Assembly: GCA_016936855.1 (NCBI GenBank)
Contig: JAFGXA010000057.1
Location: 1 to 64,000 of the forward strand
Length of the DNA: 64,000 nt
Reading direction: 5' to 3'
DNA from: Gammaproteobacteria bacterium
Lineage (GTDB): Bacteria > Pseudomonadota > Gammaproteobacteria > UBA9339
This document shows positions 33,131 through 42,053 of this stretch, piece by piece. Below the pieces are notes generated by a model, which was given only the letters and a program-made list of their open reading frames with translations, was not told the origin of the DNA and did no database searches. The translations under genes and the position numbers were made by a program. The stretch's first letter is position 1. Each line of letters begins with the position of its first letter.

Positions 33131-34745
33131 TCATAGTGATGCAAAACAAGAACTAGCTTCTTTAAAAAAGATTCTCTCTAATCTACCTGGACATATTTAT
33201 TGGGTTGATACAAACGGAATAGTACTCGGTTGTAATGAAGTGCAAGCTACATCGATGGGCCTATCTGTGAAAGATATAATTGGCAAAAACATAAAAGACC
33301 TATATTCGGATGATATTGCACAGCTCATACTACACAATAATAATTTAGTAATCAAAAGTAACAAACCCATGCTGTTTGAAGAACCCTCTGTCAGAGAAGA
33401 TGGTTTGGAAATGACGGTATTATCACACAAAACCCCTCTATACAATGATGACAAACAAATAATCGGCGTTCTTGGTCTGTCTTTAGATATCACGGACTAC
33501 AAAAGCATTGAATTATCTCAGTTAGATTTTTTTGCCAGAATAAACCGAGAAGTAACAGGAGAAAGCCTACAAGAACATTCTTCCATCTCCTCATATTTAG
33601 ACAATATCCGTGGTTATTTAGAAAACATTATATCCCTCATGCCAGGAAATATTTATTGGAAAAGTAAAAACGGCACCATATTAGGATGTAATGATAATAT
33701 GGCTAAATATTTCGGCTACCAAAACAGATACGATCTCATTGGAAGAACAGATTATGATATATTGGATAAAGAGCAAGCAGATATTATAAAAAACACCGAC
33801 AAAGGCATAATGTTATCCGGGAAACCAAAAACATTAGAAGAGATTTCAAAGCTAGCTGGCAAAAAAACTACGATATTTTTAACAAGGAAACAACCGCTAT
33901 ACGATATAAATAACAATGTTATCGGCCTGCTCGGGGTTTCAATTGATGTTACTCAAAACAAAAAAATTGAAGAAAAACTGAGATCATCCAAAAACAAAGA
34001 AAAAGTATTAAAAGAAAAATTACAAGCCATGGACGCTGTGGCCGCCAGCATCGCACACGAATTGCGCACGCCACTATCCGCAATTATTAAAGGTACTGAA
34101 GTTGGCAAATTTTTAGAGCGCTTAATTATTGGATATAATATGGCTGCTGAAGCCGGTTTGCCCGTACCATTCATTAGACAAAATTTAATCGAAGGCACCA
34201 AAGAAGCACTTAACAATATTAAAAAAGAAGCACGTTCTGCCAACCAAATCATCACTATGCTACTCACCAACTTACAGTCACTAGAGGACGTGGATAGTAA
34301 TTTCAAAACCTACTCAATTAGCGAATGCATAACAAAAAGCCTAAAACGCTATCCGTTTGATTCTGAAAAGGAACATATGCTGGTTAATTACAAACCTGGC
34401 TCCGACTTTAGTTTCACAGGAGAACCAATACTTCTAGACCACATTATTTTCAATCTACTTAAAAATGCCCTTTATTATGTAACAAAATCACAAAAAGGCA
34501 CTATCAATATTTGGTTAGACGCGAACGATAAATGTAATATTATACATTTCAAAGATACTAGCACTGGCATAGCCCCTGACCTTTTGCCGAAAATATTCGA
34601 TCGATTCGTTAGCAATACTCCAAACGGCACGGGTATGGGTCTGGCATTTTGCAAAATGGCCATGGAGAAAATGGGCGGATATATAACCTGCACATCCAAA
34701 CTTGGTGAATTTACAGAATTTACGCTATATTTCCCCAAAAAATAA
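33123..34745 (+). CDS. PAS-PAS sensor histidine kinase
   Basis: The 540-aa kinase has two PAS domains (about residues 12-128 and 165-285; NLPGHIYWVDTNGIVLGCN and MPGNIYWKSKNGTILGCN repeat each other), a short coiled coil, then a dimerisation domain with phosphoacceptor His312 (SIAHELRTPL). The ATPase domain has an N box FNLLKNALYYV, G1 DTSTGIAPDLL and G2 NGTGMGLAFCK. There are no membrane spans, so it senses something cytoplasmic. The extended helix after the His box resembles that of LqsS/CqsS-type quorum-sensing kinases (impression, not tested). Its start overlaps the end of the CDPS gene, so the two are translationally coupled. A link between cyclodipeptide and kinase is inferred from this. 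Confidence 0.9.
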   Translation: MPNHSDAKQELASLKKILSNLPGHIYWVDTNGIVLGCNEVQATSMGLSVKDIIGKNIKDLYSDDIAQLILHNNNLVIKSNKPMLFEEPSVREDGLEMTVLSHKTPLYNDDKQIIGVLGLSLDITDYKSIELSQLDFFARINREVTGESLQEHSSISSYLDNIRGYLENIISLMPGNIYWKSKNGTILGCNDNMAKYFGYQNRYDLIGRTDYDILDKEQADIIKNTDKGIMLSGKPKTLEEISKLAGKKTTIFLTRKQPLYDINNNVIGLLGVSIDVTQNKKIEEKLRSSKNKEKVLKEKLQAMDAVAASIAHELRTPLSAIIKGTEVGKFLERLIIGYNMAAEAGLPVPFIRQNLIEGTKEALNNIKKEARSANQIITMLLTNLQSLEDVDSNFKTYSISECITKSLKRYPFDSEKEHMLVNYKPGSDFSFTGEPILLDHIIFNLLKNALYYVTKSQKGTINIWLDANDKCNIIHFKDTSTGIAPDLLPKIFDRFVSNTPNGTGMGLAFCKMAMEKMGGYITCTSKLGEFTEFTLYFPKK

Positions 34746-34804
34746 ATTTATGTGCTAGACTAATTAGAAACCAGGATTTATTATCAGAAATATGGAGATA
34801 TATT

Positions 34805-35776
34805 ATGCAACCAAATAGCATCGCATGCTGTGACTTCCCGACAACAGTGCTATTTATTGATGACAAACAGAACTATCTAAATCAAATTCAATTAGGGCTA
34901 GATGAGGATTTACTTTATTCCTTTTACACAAACCCAGAACAAGCCATAGAATTCATTAAACAAAACTATAAACCAACACCATATATAAAAAAATGGTTAA
35001 CCAACGACCACACAGATGTAGATGTTACAGCTATTCATCAACAAATATATACACCAAATCGCTTCAACGAAGTATCACTAGTTATTGTCGACTATGATAT
35101 GCCAATTATGAATGGGCTTGAATTTTGCCAAAAATTAGGCGATTTACCAATCAAAAAACTCATGCTAACCGGGCGCGCTGGTTACGATTTAGGAGTAGAA
35201 GCCCTGAATAATGGTATTGTTGATCGATTTATCCTAAAAGGTTCCGACGAGTTTGAAAGCAACTTTAATCGCATCATTAAAAACATGCAGCAGCAATATT
35301 TTTATGATTTATCAAAGCCCATATTACAAAGTTTATCACTCAATCCGTATTATTGCCTAAACAACCCAGCTTTTCTTAGCCTCTTTCGCGAGGTTTGCGC
35401 TGAACAAAATGTGACTGAATACTACTTAATCAAAGATACTGGATGTTTTCTATTAGTAGATATGAGTGGCAACATCAGCTGGTTAGCAGTCAAAAATGAG
35501 CGGGAAATGCAACATGATTATGAATTAGCAAAAAACAACGAAACACTCAGAAAACTTAGCGATACAATCAAACTAAGAGAAAAATTATTATTTTATTTGA
35601 ACTCCCGTGATCTAACAAATCAGTTAGAAAAAAACCGGCAAAACTATCTATATCCTGCCAATAAAATACAAAATGAACATGAGACTATGTACTATTCAAT
35701 AATTGAAGGCGCACAGCGATACGACATAGATAAAAGCAAAATAACAGCATTCCAACAACATTTAAATACTTTATAG
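34805..35776 (+). CDS. Response regulator with unknown output domain
   Basis: The 323-aa protein has an N-terminal receiver domain: acidic pair Asp19-Asp20 (LFIDDKQ), phosphoacceptor Asp96 in VIVDYDMP, the LTGRAG switch and the conserved Lys in RFILKGSDEF. An unusual insert of about 25 residues (PYIKKWLTNDHTDVDVTAIH) lies between helix 2 and strand 3. The remaining about 160 residues have no recognised DNA-binding or enzymatic motif; part (NPAFLSLFREVCAEQNVTEYYLIKDTGCFLLVDMSGNISWLAV) looks like a small sensory or PAS-like strand pattern. It lies 59 bases after the kinase with GGAG before the ATG and is the likely partner. Confidence 0.88.
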   Translation: MQPNSIACCDFPTTVLFIDDKQNYLNQIQLGLDEDLLYSFYTNPEQAIEFIKQNYKPTPYIKKWLTNDHTDVDVTAIHQQIYTPNRFNEVSLVIVDYDMPIMNGLEFCQKLGDLPIKKLMLTGRAGYDLGVEALNNGIVDRFILKGSDEFESNFNRIIKNMQQQYFYDLSKPILQSLSLNPYYCLNNPAFLSLFREVCAEQNVTEYYLIKDTGCFLLVDMSGNISWLAVKNEREMQHDYELAKNNETLRKLSDTIKLREKLLFYLNSRDLTNQLEKNRQNYLYPANKIQNEHETMYYSIIEGAQRYDIDKSKITAFQQHLNTL

Positions 35777-35789
35777 CATATAATTTCAC

Positions 35790-35866
35790 TGGTCGGAGTG
35801 AAAGGATTTGAACCTTCGGCCCCTGCGTCCCGAACGCAGTGCTCTACCAAGCTGAGCTACACTCCG
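35790..35866 (-). tRNA. tRNA-Pro (anticodon CGG)
   Basis: The complement folds as a standard 77-nt tRNA with encoded CCA. Acceptor arms are CGGAGTG/CACTCCG, the anticodon arm is CTGCG-TTCGGGA-CGCAG giving CGG, and the T arm is GAAGG-TTCAAAT-CCTTT. It decodes CCG proline codons. It is divergent from tRNA-Lys about 100 bases away. Confidence 0.97.
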
Positions 35867-35964
35867 ACTAAATTGTATTTTGCATTATCGCTATTTTTCC
35901 ATGACGAAATCAACCGAAATTATTCCTTGATATTTGCGCTTGATTAGGTATTATATGCGCCTTC

Positions 35965-36040
35965 GGGCCGTTAGCTCAGCCGGTAGAGCAGTGGGCTTTT
36001 AACCCATGTGTCAAGAGTTCGAATCTCTTACGGCCCACCA
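35965..36040 (+). tRNA. tRNA-Lys (anticodon UUU)
   Basis: The 76-nt gene has acceptor GGGCCGT/ACGGCCC, D arm with GG, anticodon loop CTTTTAA (UUU), T arm AGAG-TTCGAAT-CTCT and encoded CCA. All canonical positions are present, which makes it a useful contrast to the element at 32339. Confidence 0.97.
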
Positions 36041-36083
36041 TCCTTACCTTTCACATACAAGCAAGCACTCGGGAGAACAGTTT

Positions 36084-37334
36084 ATGAGCAAAAAAGCCTT
36101 TTATGCCCAATCTGGCGGAGTAACATCTGTAATTAATGCCTCAGCCTGTGGTCTTATTCAAGCTGCACGCGAACATGGTATTACTGTATACGCTGGCAGA
36201 AATGGCATTATCGGCGCTCTAACTGAAGATTTAATTGATACAGATAAAGAACCAGAGGTTAACATTGCCGCCCTTAAACATACACCATCTGGTGCTTTTG
36301 GATCTTGTCGCTACAAATTAAAAAGCTTAGAAGAAAATCGCGCTGAATACGAACGCTTAATCGAAGTTTTCAAGGCTCATGATATTGGCTACTTTTTTTA
36401 TAACGGCGGTAATGACTCCCAAGATACTGCCCACAAAGTTTCACAAATTGGTGCCAGCTTAGGTTACCCATTAACCTGCATTGGTATTCCAAAAACAATC
36501 GACAATGACTTACCATATACCGATTGCTGCCCAGGATTTGGCTCTGTTGCCAAATATGTAGCAACATCTATCAGAGAAGCTAGCTTTGACATTAAGTCTA
36601 TGTCGCTAACCTCTACTAAAGTTTTTGTTATGGAAGTTATGGGAAGACATGCCGGCTGGATTGCCGCTGCCGGTGGTTTGGCCCACGAAAAACCATCTGA
36701 TGGTCCACACCTTATTTTGTTCCCAGAAATTGAGTTTGACAAAGAGAAGTTTCTCGCTAAAGTAAAAGAGTGTGTTGAACAACATGGTTATTGCTCCATT
36801 GTTGTCTCTGAAGGAGCCAAAGATCCAAGCGGTAAATTCTTAGCAGATGCCGGATCTAAAGATGCATTTGGTCATACCCAATTAGGTGGCGTTGCTCCTG
36901 TCGTTGCGCAAATGGTAAAAGATAGCTTAGGCTATAAGTATCACTGGGCTGTTTGTGATTATCTCCAAAGATCAGCCCGTCATATTGCATCAAAAACAGA
37001 CGTTGAGCAGGCTTATGCGCTAGGCAAAGCAGCCCTTGAATATGCTCTAGCAGGTGAAAATAATATTATGCCGATTGTAAAGCGTGAGCAAAGCTCTCCT
37101 TACAAATGGTCAATTGATAACGTGCCATTATCTTATGTGGCAAATGTTGAAAAGAAAATGCCGTTAGAATTTATCACTAAAGATGGTTTTCATATCACAG
37201 ATGAGTGTCGCGAATATCTATTACCACTTATTCAAGGCGAAGCGCATCCTCCGTTTAAACATGGCTTACCAGACTATGTGGAGCTTGAAAATCATCCAGT
37301 TATCAAAAAACTAGCTGAAGAGTTTCCGGTTTAA
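36084..37334 (+). CDS. pfp: Pyrophosphate-dependent 6-phosphofructokinase
   Basis: This enzyme interconverts fructose 6-phosphate and fructose 1,6-bisphosphate with PPi, an energy-saving glycolytic step. The protein is 416 aa from ATG 36084 (GGGAG upstream). It has YAQSGGVTSVINAS, YNGGNDSQDTA where ATP enzymes have GGDGS, the PKTIDNDLPYTD hallmark, PGFGSVAKY and VMEVMGRHAGWIAA. The GGND form is typical of PPi-type enzymes. An upstream frame reaching into tRNA-Lys is not a real start. It is monocistronic by spacing. Confidence 0.93.
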   Translation: MSKKAFYAQSGGVTSVINASACGLIQAAREHGITVYAGRNGIIGALTEDLIDTDKEPEVNIAALKHTPSGAFGSCRYKLKSLEENRAEYERLIEVFKAHDIGYFFYNGGNDSQDTAHKVSQIGASLGYPLTCIGIPKTIDNDLPYTDCCPGFGSVAKYVATSIREASFDIKSMSLTSTKVFVMEVMGRHAGWIAAAGGLAHEKPSDGPHLILFPEIEFDKEKFLAKVKECVEQHGYCSIVVSEGAKDPSGKFLADAGSKDAFGHTQLGGVAPVVAQMVKDSLGYKYHWAVCDYLQRSARHIASKTDVEQAYALGKAALEYALAGENNIMPIVKREQSSPYKWSIDNVPLSYVANVEKKMPLEFITKDGFHITDECREYLLPLIQGEAHPPFKHGLPDYVELENHPVIKKLAEEFPV

Positions 37335-37364
37335 AAGCAATTAATATTGTTATAAAGTAGCCAT

Positions 37365-38834
37365 ATGTTTGGCTTTGAACCATATCTGATTCTAGCGATC
37401 ACGATCTTGATTGATATCGCGGTCGCGCTTCATATTTTAACCACCAAACATGACGAACCAGCTAGCGCCATCTTGTGGTTATTTGTAGTCTTTACCTTCC
37501 CCATGGTTGGCATGGCGCTTTATCTGCTATTTGGTATCAACCACGTTAGAACACTTGGCTCCAAGATAGCCTCTTTCAGCCACCACCTTAAAACTGAAAA
37601 AATCATCAAAGAAGCTCTAATAAGAGAAAATAGCTTTGTTTATCAAAATTACCCAAAAGATACACATGATATCAACTATCAAAAAACCTTAGATCGCTTG
37701 CTGCCAAAAACGAAACCACTATTCGGTAACAAAGTAACTCTACTGCAAGACGGTACAAGCGCTTACCCAGAAATGCTAGACACTATAAAAGCCGCAAAAA
37801 AATACATTCACTTACAATCATACATTATAAAAAATGATGCGACTGGTAAAGAATTAATGGATGCACTTTTAAACAAAGCAAATCAAGGTGTAGAAGTAAA
37901 AGTAATTTATGATGCCTTTGGCAGCCTAAAAGCTGTTCTATCTTTTTTCTTCAGGAAATATCAGCGTAAAATAGCTCTTTTTAAAATAAGACCTTTTACT
38001 TTAATCAATCTATTGGCACCATGGCGTATCCAATTACGTAATCACCGTAAATTATTAATTGTCGATGGCAAAACAGCATTCATTGGTGGCATTAATATTA
38101 GCGCAGAAAACGATTTACGTGTTAGCAGACGAGACAAATATATCCATGATCTACATTGCAAAATTCAAGGCCCTGCCCTACTAACACTACAAATAAGCTT
38201 TTTAAGAGATTGGCACTATGCCACGAGAATTCCGCTTGAAAAATTATTAACCTTAGATTATTTCCCAAAGCAATCAGTACAAGGAGAGGCTATAGTTAGA
38301 GTGATTCACTCCGGCCCAGGACAACATTATGGCGCTACCGAAAAAATATTTTCCACAGCAGCTACTAACTCTACATCGAGCCTATGGATCATGACACCTT
38401 ACTTCATTCCTGATCGATCTTTTCTAAAAACTTTAAGAATGGCACATGCTCGTGGTGTCGACGTAAAAATCATATTACCAAAACACAATAACCAGCACCT
38501 GGCCAAATTAGCCTCTAATAGTTTATATAAAAATTTATTACTAGATGGAGTAAAAATCTTTGAAAAACCAGGTAATTTTTCGCATAGCAAAGCAATGTTA
38601 ATTGATAATAAGTGGGCTGTTATGGGATCAAGTAATTGCGATATACGCAGTTTTCTGCTTAATTATGAATTGGATTTCGTTGCCGAAGACACGGAATTTA
38701 TTAAGAATCTATCAACACAATTTAAAGATAGTTTAGCTGCATCAGAAGAAATAACGTTAACTAAAATCTCTAAAAAAAAGCATTATACAATCTTACTAGA
38801 AAACATTTGTTCTTTGTTAACTCCTATTATGTAA
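37365..38834 (+). CDS. cls: Cardiolipin synthase
   Basis: Cls joins phosphatidylglycerol to make cardiolipin in the inner membrane. The 489-aa protein has two N-terminal membrane helices (LILAITILIDIAVALHIL and ASAILWLFVVFTFPMVGMAL) and two phospholipase-D HKD motifs: NHRKLLIVDGKTAFIGG (about residues 226-242) and HSKAMLIDNKWAVMGSSN (about 406-423). Length and layout match ClsA-type enzymes. It converges on and overlaps by 8 bases the mevalonate gene on the other strand. Confidence 0.95.
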   Translation: MFGFEPYLILAITILIDIAVALHILTTKHDEPASAILWLFVVFTFPMVGMALYLLFGINHVRTLGSKIASFSHHLKTEKIIKEALIRENSFVYQNYPKDTHDINYQKTLDRLLPKTKPLFGNKVTLLQDGTSAYPEMLDTIKAAKKYIHLQSYIIKNDATGKELMDALLNKANQGVEVKVIYDAFGSLKAVLSFFFRKYQRKIALFKIRPFTLINLLAPWRIQLRNHRKLLIVDGKTAFIGGINISAENDLRVSRRDKYIHDLHCKIQGPALLTLQISFLRDWHYATRIPLEKLLTLDYFPKQSVQGEAIVRVIHSGPGQHYGATEKIFSTAATNSTSSLWIMTPYFIPDRSFLKTLRMAHARGVDVKIILPKHNNQHLAKLASNSLYKNLLLDGVKIFEKPGNFSHSKAMLIDNKWAVMGSSNCDIRSFLLNYELDFVAEDTEFIKNLSTQFKDSLAASEEITLTKISKKKHYTILLENICSLLTPIM

Positions 38835-40341
38835 AGAAATTAACGACATGAAATAACCATGGTACGTAATTATCTGGAGATTTCTGCATATCCATTTTTA
38901 ATTCAGCAAGAGTTATCCATCTATATGCAGATACTTCATCTTGATTGAAATTTATAAAATCAAACTCGTAAGCGCCAACCAGAACGTGATCCAATTCATA
39001 CTCAGTCAAACCATTAGCAAATTCTGCTTTATAAATAAACTTACCAACTGGGTATAAATCAGTAACAAACCCAAGCTCTTCTTTTAATCTGCGTTTTGCA
39101 GCAGCTAAGACATCTTCACTCGGTGCAGGATGCGAGCAGCAACTATTAGCCCATAAGCCTGGACAATGATATTTATTTAAAGCGCGTTTTTGTAATAACA
39201 CTTTATCTTCATGAAAAATCATGATCGAAAAGGCACGATGTAATAAGGCCTTTTCATGCGCTTCCATTTTTTCACAAACTCCAACTTCCTTATCATTTTC
39301 ATCAACCAAAACCACTTCAGTGATATTTGGATTAGCAAATGGCGTTACTATTTCTATGTCAGAAAATATTTCCCTGACTTTATGCGCATCTTTTTTTAAA
39401 AAAAGTAATTTTAAATTTGGTCCAGCATCTTGCGTAAAATAAACATCGACTCCTTTTTTTCTTAAATCTTTTATTTTTTTTCTTGCAAGATATGTTTCAG
39501 AACTTGAATAATCAATTTTCGGCTTAGCATCCAACATAGTTTCATGCATAAAAACAGCATTATCTTCGCTAATTTTACCTAATAAATGAAAATCTTTTTC
39601 TGCAATTGCTTTTTCAACTTTAATTAAATCTTCTGCCACTTTACCAGACCATCTTTTATACAATGATGATGTTTCAACCGTAATACGCATACCTTCTCTT
39701 GAGCTTACTGCCTTTTTACTTTCACTAAAAATCAATAAACCAACCTGCAATTCTGACCATGTAGTGTTAATTGGCTCAGCAAAACTATCCATGCCATTTT
39801 CATAAAATCCTTTATGCCATTTCACAAAGCCTGGATAAATAGACCGACAAGCGCTACCACTACCTAATCTTGCTAAAATTGACAAATCTTTATCAGACAA
39901 ACCCCAACCATATAAATCGTTTAATGCTAATACAATACCGGAAAAAATTGCGGCAGATGATGCAAGTCCCGCAGCAATAGGAATATTAGCTGTAACAGCA
40001 ATATCATATTTAACACCTGAAAATTGGAATAATTTTAAAAATTTTTGAATCGCCGGATGATTCTGGATGTCACTTAGTTCACCCGTAGGGGCGGCCCCAT
40101 ATAACCGCCCGTGCTTAACATCATTCGGACCTATTGATTGGATAACAACCCAAACGCCTTTGCTACCCAATGTTAAAGATAACGAATCTGTCATTGGTAA
40201 ATTAATATTTAAATCCCTCTTACCCCAATATTTAATTAATGCAATATTAATCGGCGCAAAAGCAATACCAATATTTTTTTTGGGGATAAGATTTTTGTTT
40301 TGTAAAATTTGTTTTACAATTGTTTTTGCGTTGTTCATCAA
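38827..40341 (-). CDS. Fused mevalonate-diphosphate decarboxylase / type I IPP isomerase
   Basis: One 504-aa frame holds two consecutive enzymes of isoprenoid synthesis. Residues about 1-332 are mevalonate-diphosphate decarboxylase (APINIALIKYWGKRD near 29-43; the ATP loop PIAAGLASSAAIFSG; GSACRSIYPGFVKW). Residues about 340-504 are a Nudix-fold isomerase (VVLVDENDKEVG start, LHRAFSIMIF, NSCCSHP with catalytic Cys402, RRLKEELGF, EYELDHV with Glu447/Glu449). The junction has almost no linker and there is no stop or frameshift, so decarboxylation and isomerisation may be coupled. A REP-like palindrome (40084-40113) is translated at residues about 77-87. Other mevalonate genes are not in the window. 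Confidence 0.92.
   Translation of the reverse strand: MMNNAKTIVKQILQNKNLIPKKNIGIAFAPINIALIKYWGKRDLNINLPMTDSLSLTLGSKGVWVVIQSIGPNDVKHGRLYGAAPTGELSDIQNHPAIQKFLKLFQFSGVKYDIAVTANIPIAAGLASSAAIFSGIVLALNDLYGWGLSDKDLSILARLGSGSACRSIYPGFVKWHKGFYENGMDSFAEPINTTWSELQVGLLIFSESKKAVSSREGMRITVETSSLYKRWSGKVAEDLIKVEKAIAEKDFHLLGKISEDNAVFMHETMLDAKPKIDYSSSETYLARKKIKDLRKKGVDVYFTQDAGPNLKLLFLKKDAHKVREIFSDIEIVTPFANPNITEVVLVDENDKEVGVCEKMEAHEKALLHRAFSIMIFHEDKVLLQKRALNKYHCPGLWANSCCSHPAPSEDVLAAAKRRLKEELGFVTDLYPVGKFIYKAEFANGLTEYELDHVLVGAYEFDFINFNQDEVSAYRWITLAELKMDMQKSPDNYVPWLFHVVNFFT
40084..40113. repeat. REP-like palindrome inside the decarboxylase-isomerase gene
   Basis: CGTAGGGGCGG (40084-40094) faces AACCGCCC (40103-40110): six-base arms GGGCGG/CCGCCC enclose a 10-base centre. 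The GTAGGG head matches the REP units at 7355 and 7628. In the minus direction it encodes GRLYGAAPTG, a short insert-like stretch in a variable loop of the decarboxylase. Confidence 0.5.
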
Positions 40342-40352
40342 AATAGATGCCT

Positions 40353-40931
40353 CTACATCAAATCCTTCAACGCCAATTTGATAATCTCTTCACTGGACAA
40401 TTGCTGATTTTTGTATTTGGCAACAACACGATTGGCATCTTGTGAGCGGTAACCTAAGGCCAGTAACGCACTCAACGCATCACTTGCTGGCGCAGAATCA
40501 GCAACACTACTCATATCTGCTACATTCCAATCTTTTAAACGACCACGCATCTCTACCAACAGCCTTTCTGCTGTTTTTTTACCAACTCCAGGTAATTTAG
40601 TTAAAGCCACTAAATCCCCCTGTATAACCACTTGCACAAACAGATCAGGATCCATGCCGGACAAAATGGTCAAAGCTAGTTTAGGACCAACGCCGCTTGA
40701 TTTAATTAATTCACGAAATAAGGAGCGCTCTGACTTGGAGATAAAACCGTAGAGTAGTTGTGCATCTTCACGCACTACAAGATGAGTGTGCAAAATAACA
40801 CTCTTGCCGATTTCTGGTAATTGATAAAAAGTAGACATCGGTGCTTGAACCTCATAACCGATCCCAGCAACATCAAGTAATAAATCTGGAGCTTGTTTTT
40901 CTAATATAATGCCTTTTAATCTACCTATCAT
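40353..40931 (-). CDS. ruvA: Holliday junction helicase subunit RuvA
   Basis: RuvA binds four-way junctions and loads RuvB for branch migration. The 192-aa protein has the OB-fold start [20 protein letters not shown], two helix-hairpin-helix motifs ([15 protein letters not shown] and [20 protein letters not shown]) and a C-terminal domain with SALLALGY binding RuvB. It overlaps dotB by four bases, so it is translated from the dot transcript; ruvC and ruvB are not adjacent. It ends 11 bases before the mevalonate fusion gene. Confidence 0.95.
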   Translation of the reverse strand: MIGRLKGIILEKQAPDLLLDVAGIGYEVQAPMSTFYQLPEIGKSVILHTHLVVREDAQLLYGFISKSERSLFRELIKSSGVGPKLALTILSGMDPDLFVQVVIQGDLVALTKLPGVGKKTAERLLVEMRGRLKDWNVADMSSVADSAPASDALSALLALGYRSQDANRVVAKYKNQQLSSEEIIKLALKDLM

Positions 40932-42037
40932 ATCGACAGCAATTTATAATCCCTTTCGGAAATCAAACCTTTTTCAAATTTTTCTTTAGCGTCAACTTGC
41001 ATTGTGCGGCCGTTGGTTTTCACTAAATCACGCACAGCCGCTGTAATATTATCAGGATCTACTTTCAATAACTTATCGCGTAGTTCTTCTGTGAACACTA
41101 AATATTCACGCAGCGCCACCCTGCCGCCATCAACACTTGGCACTAATTTCTGCCAAATAATAAGTCTTAACGTTTCAATAATATCTATGGTGCGACCCAT
41201 TCTCTCTTCGGCTGGAAAACTTCCTACTAAACGACGCACTGTTTCGGCCACACCATTGGTATGTAAAGTCGTATAAACTGGGTGCCCAGTGAGTGCAGCT
41301 TCTAATACCGCGGCAATAGTCTCAGCATCTCTAGCCTCACCAACTAGAATAGCATGTGGTTTACGCCTTAAAGCATTACGCACACCCATAGCAAAGCTTG
41401 GTAGATGGCGTGGAATCTCCGTTTGAGAAACCACAGAACTTGGTTTCTCCAAAGCATCATAAACAAACTCAATAGGAGATTCATAAGTCAAAATTTTTCG
41501 ATTACTCAAAGGATCTTGGCACAACTCACCTATAATAGCTGCCAACAAAGTACTCTTACCAGATCCCGTCGCACCTGTGACATATACAACACCATCATGA
41601 GGAGCAATTGCATCCACAATCTCAGGCGGCAACTCCAAAGATGACAAGGCAGGTGGCTCTGTCGGAATAGTACGCAACGTCAACTGAATTGCTTCGTGAC
41701 CAGCGCTCATGCAACCCGTACCATTTACCCTAAAACGATAACGCTCTACGCGACTTGGGCGAAATTCATAATGAGTATCAACATCCTTACCGCTCAAAAT
41801 CTGCGCAGTACCATTGGGACCATAAATAGCATTTAATAGATCCCCTACTTCTGCATTAGTTAACTTATGTTTACTTATTTTGTAGATACGACCTGACACC
41901 TCAACTACAACCGGCTCATCAGTTTGTAGTGTTATATCAGAAGCGCCAATTTGACTACAATAAGCTAACAGTTCCCCTAAATCCTGAGCACTAAAACGCA
42001 ATGGCTCTTTGGGTAATTGAAATTTATTTTCTTGCAT
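40928..42037 (-). CDS. dotB: Dot/Icm secretion ATPase DotB
   Basis: DotB is the PilT/VirB11-like hexameric ATPase of the type IVB secretion system. The protein (369 aa) has an N-domain ([20 protein letters not shown]), Walker [17 protein letters not shown] (about residue 153-168), the Asp box [10 protein letters not shown], Walker [21 protein letters not shown] and the His box [21 protein letters not shown] PilT identity is excluded by the dotC-dotD neighbours. The order dotD-dotC-dotB is that of Legionella and Coxiella, implying translocation of effectors into a host cell. Confidence 0.96.
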   Translation of the reverse strand: MQENKFQLPKEPLRFSAQDLGELLAYCSQIGASDITLQTDEPVVVEVSGRIYKISKHKLTNAEVGDLLNAIYGPNGTAQILSGKDVDTHYEFRPSRVERYRFRVNGTGCMSAGHEAIQLTLRTIPTEPPALSSLELPPEIVDAIAPHDGVVYVTGATGSGKSTLLAAIIGELCQDPLSNRKILTYESPIEFVYDALEKPSSVVSQTEIPRHLPSFAMGVRNALRRKPHAILVGEARDAETIAAVLEAALTGHPVYTTLHTNGVAETVRRLVGSFPAEERMGRTIDIIETLRLIIWQKLVPSVDGGRVALREYLVFTEELRDKLLKVDPDNITAAVRDLVKTNGRTMQVDAKEKFEKGLISERDYKLLSI

Positions 42038-42053
42038 AATTCTTTAACCGGCA

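Noticed and set aside
36006-36083. Upstream extension of the phosphofructokinase frame
   Set aside because: It begins inside tRNA-Lys and lacks a ribosome site; GGGAG before 36084 supports the shorter form.
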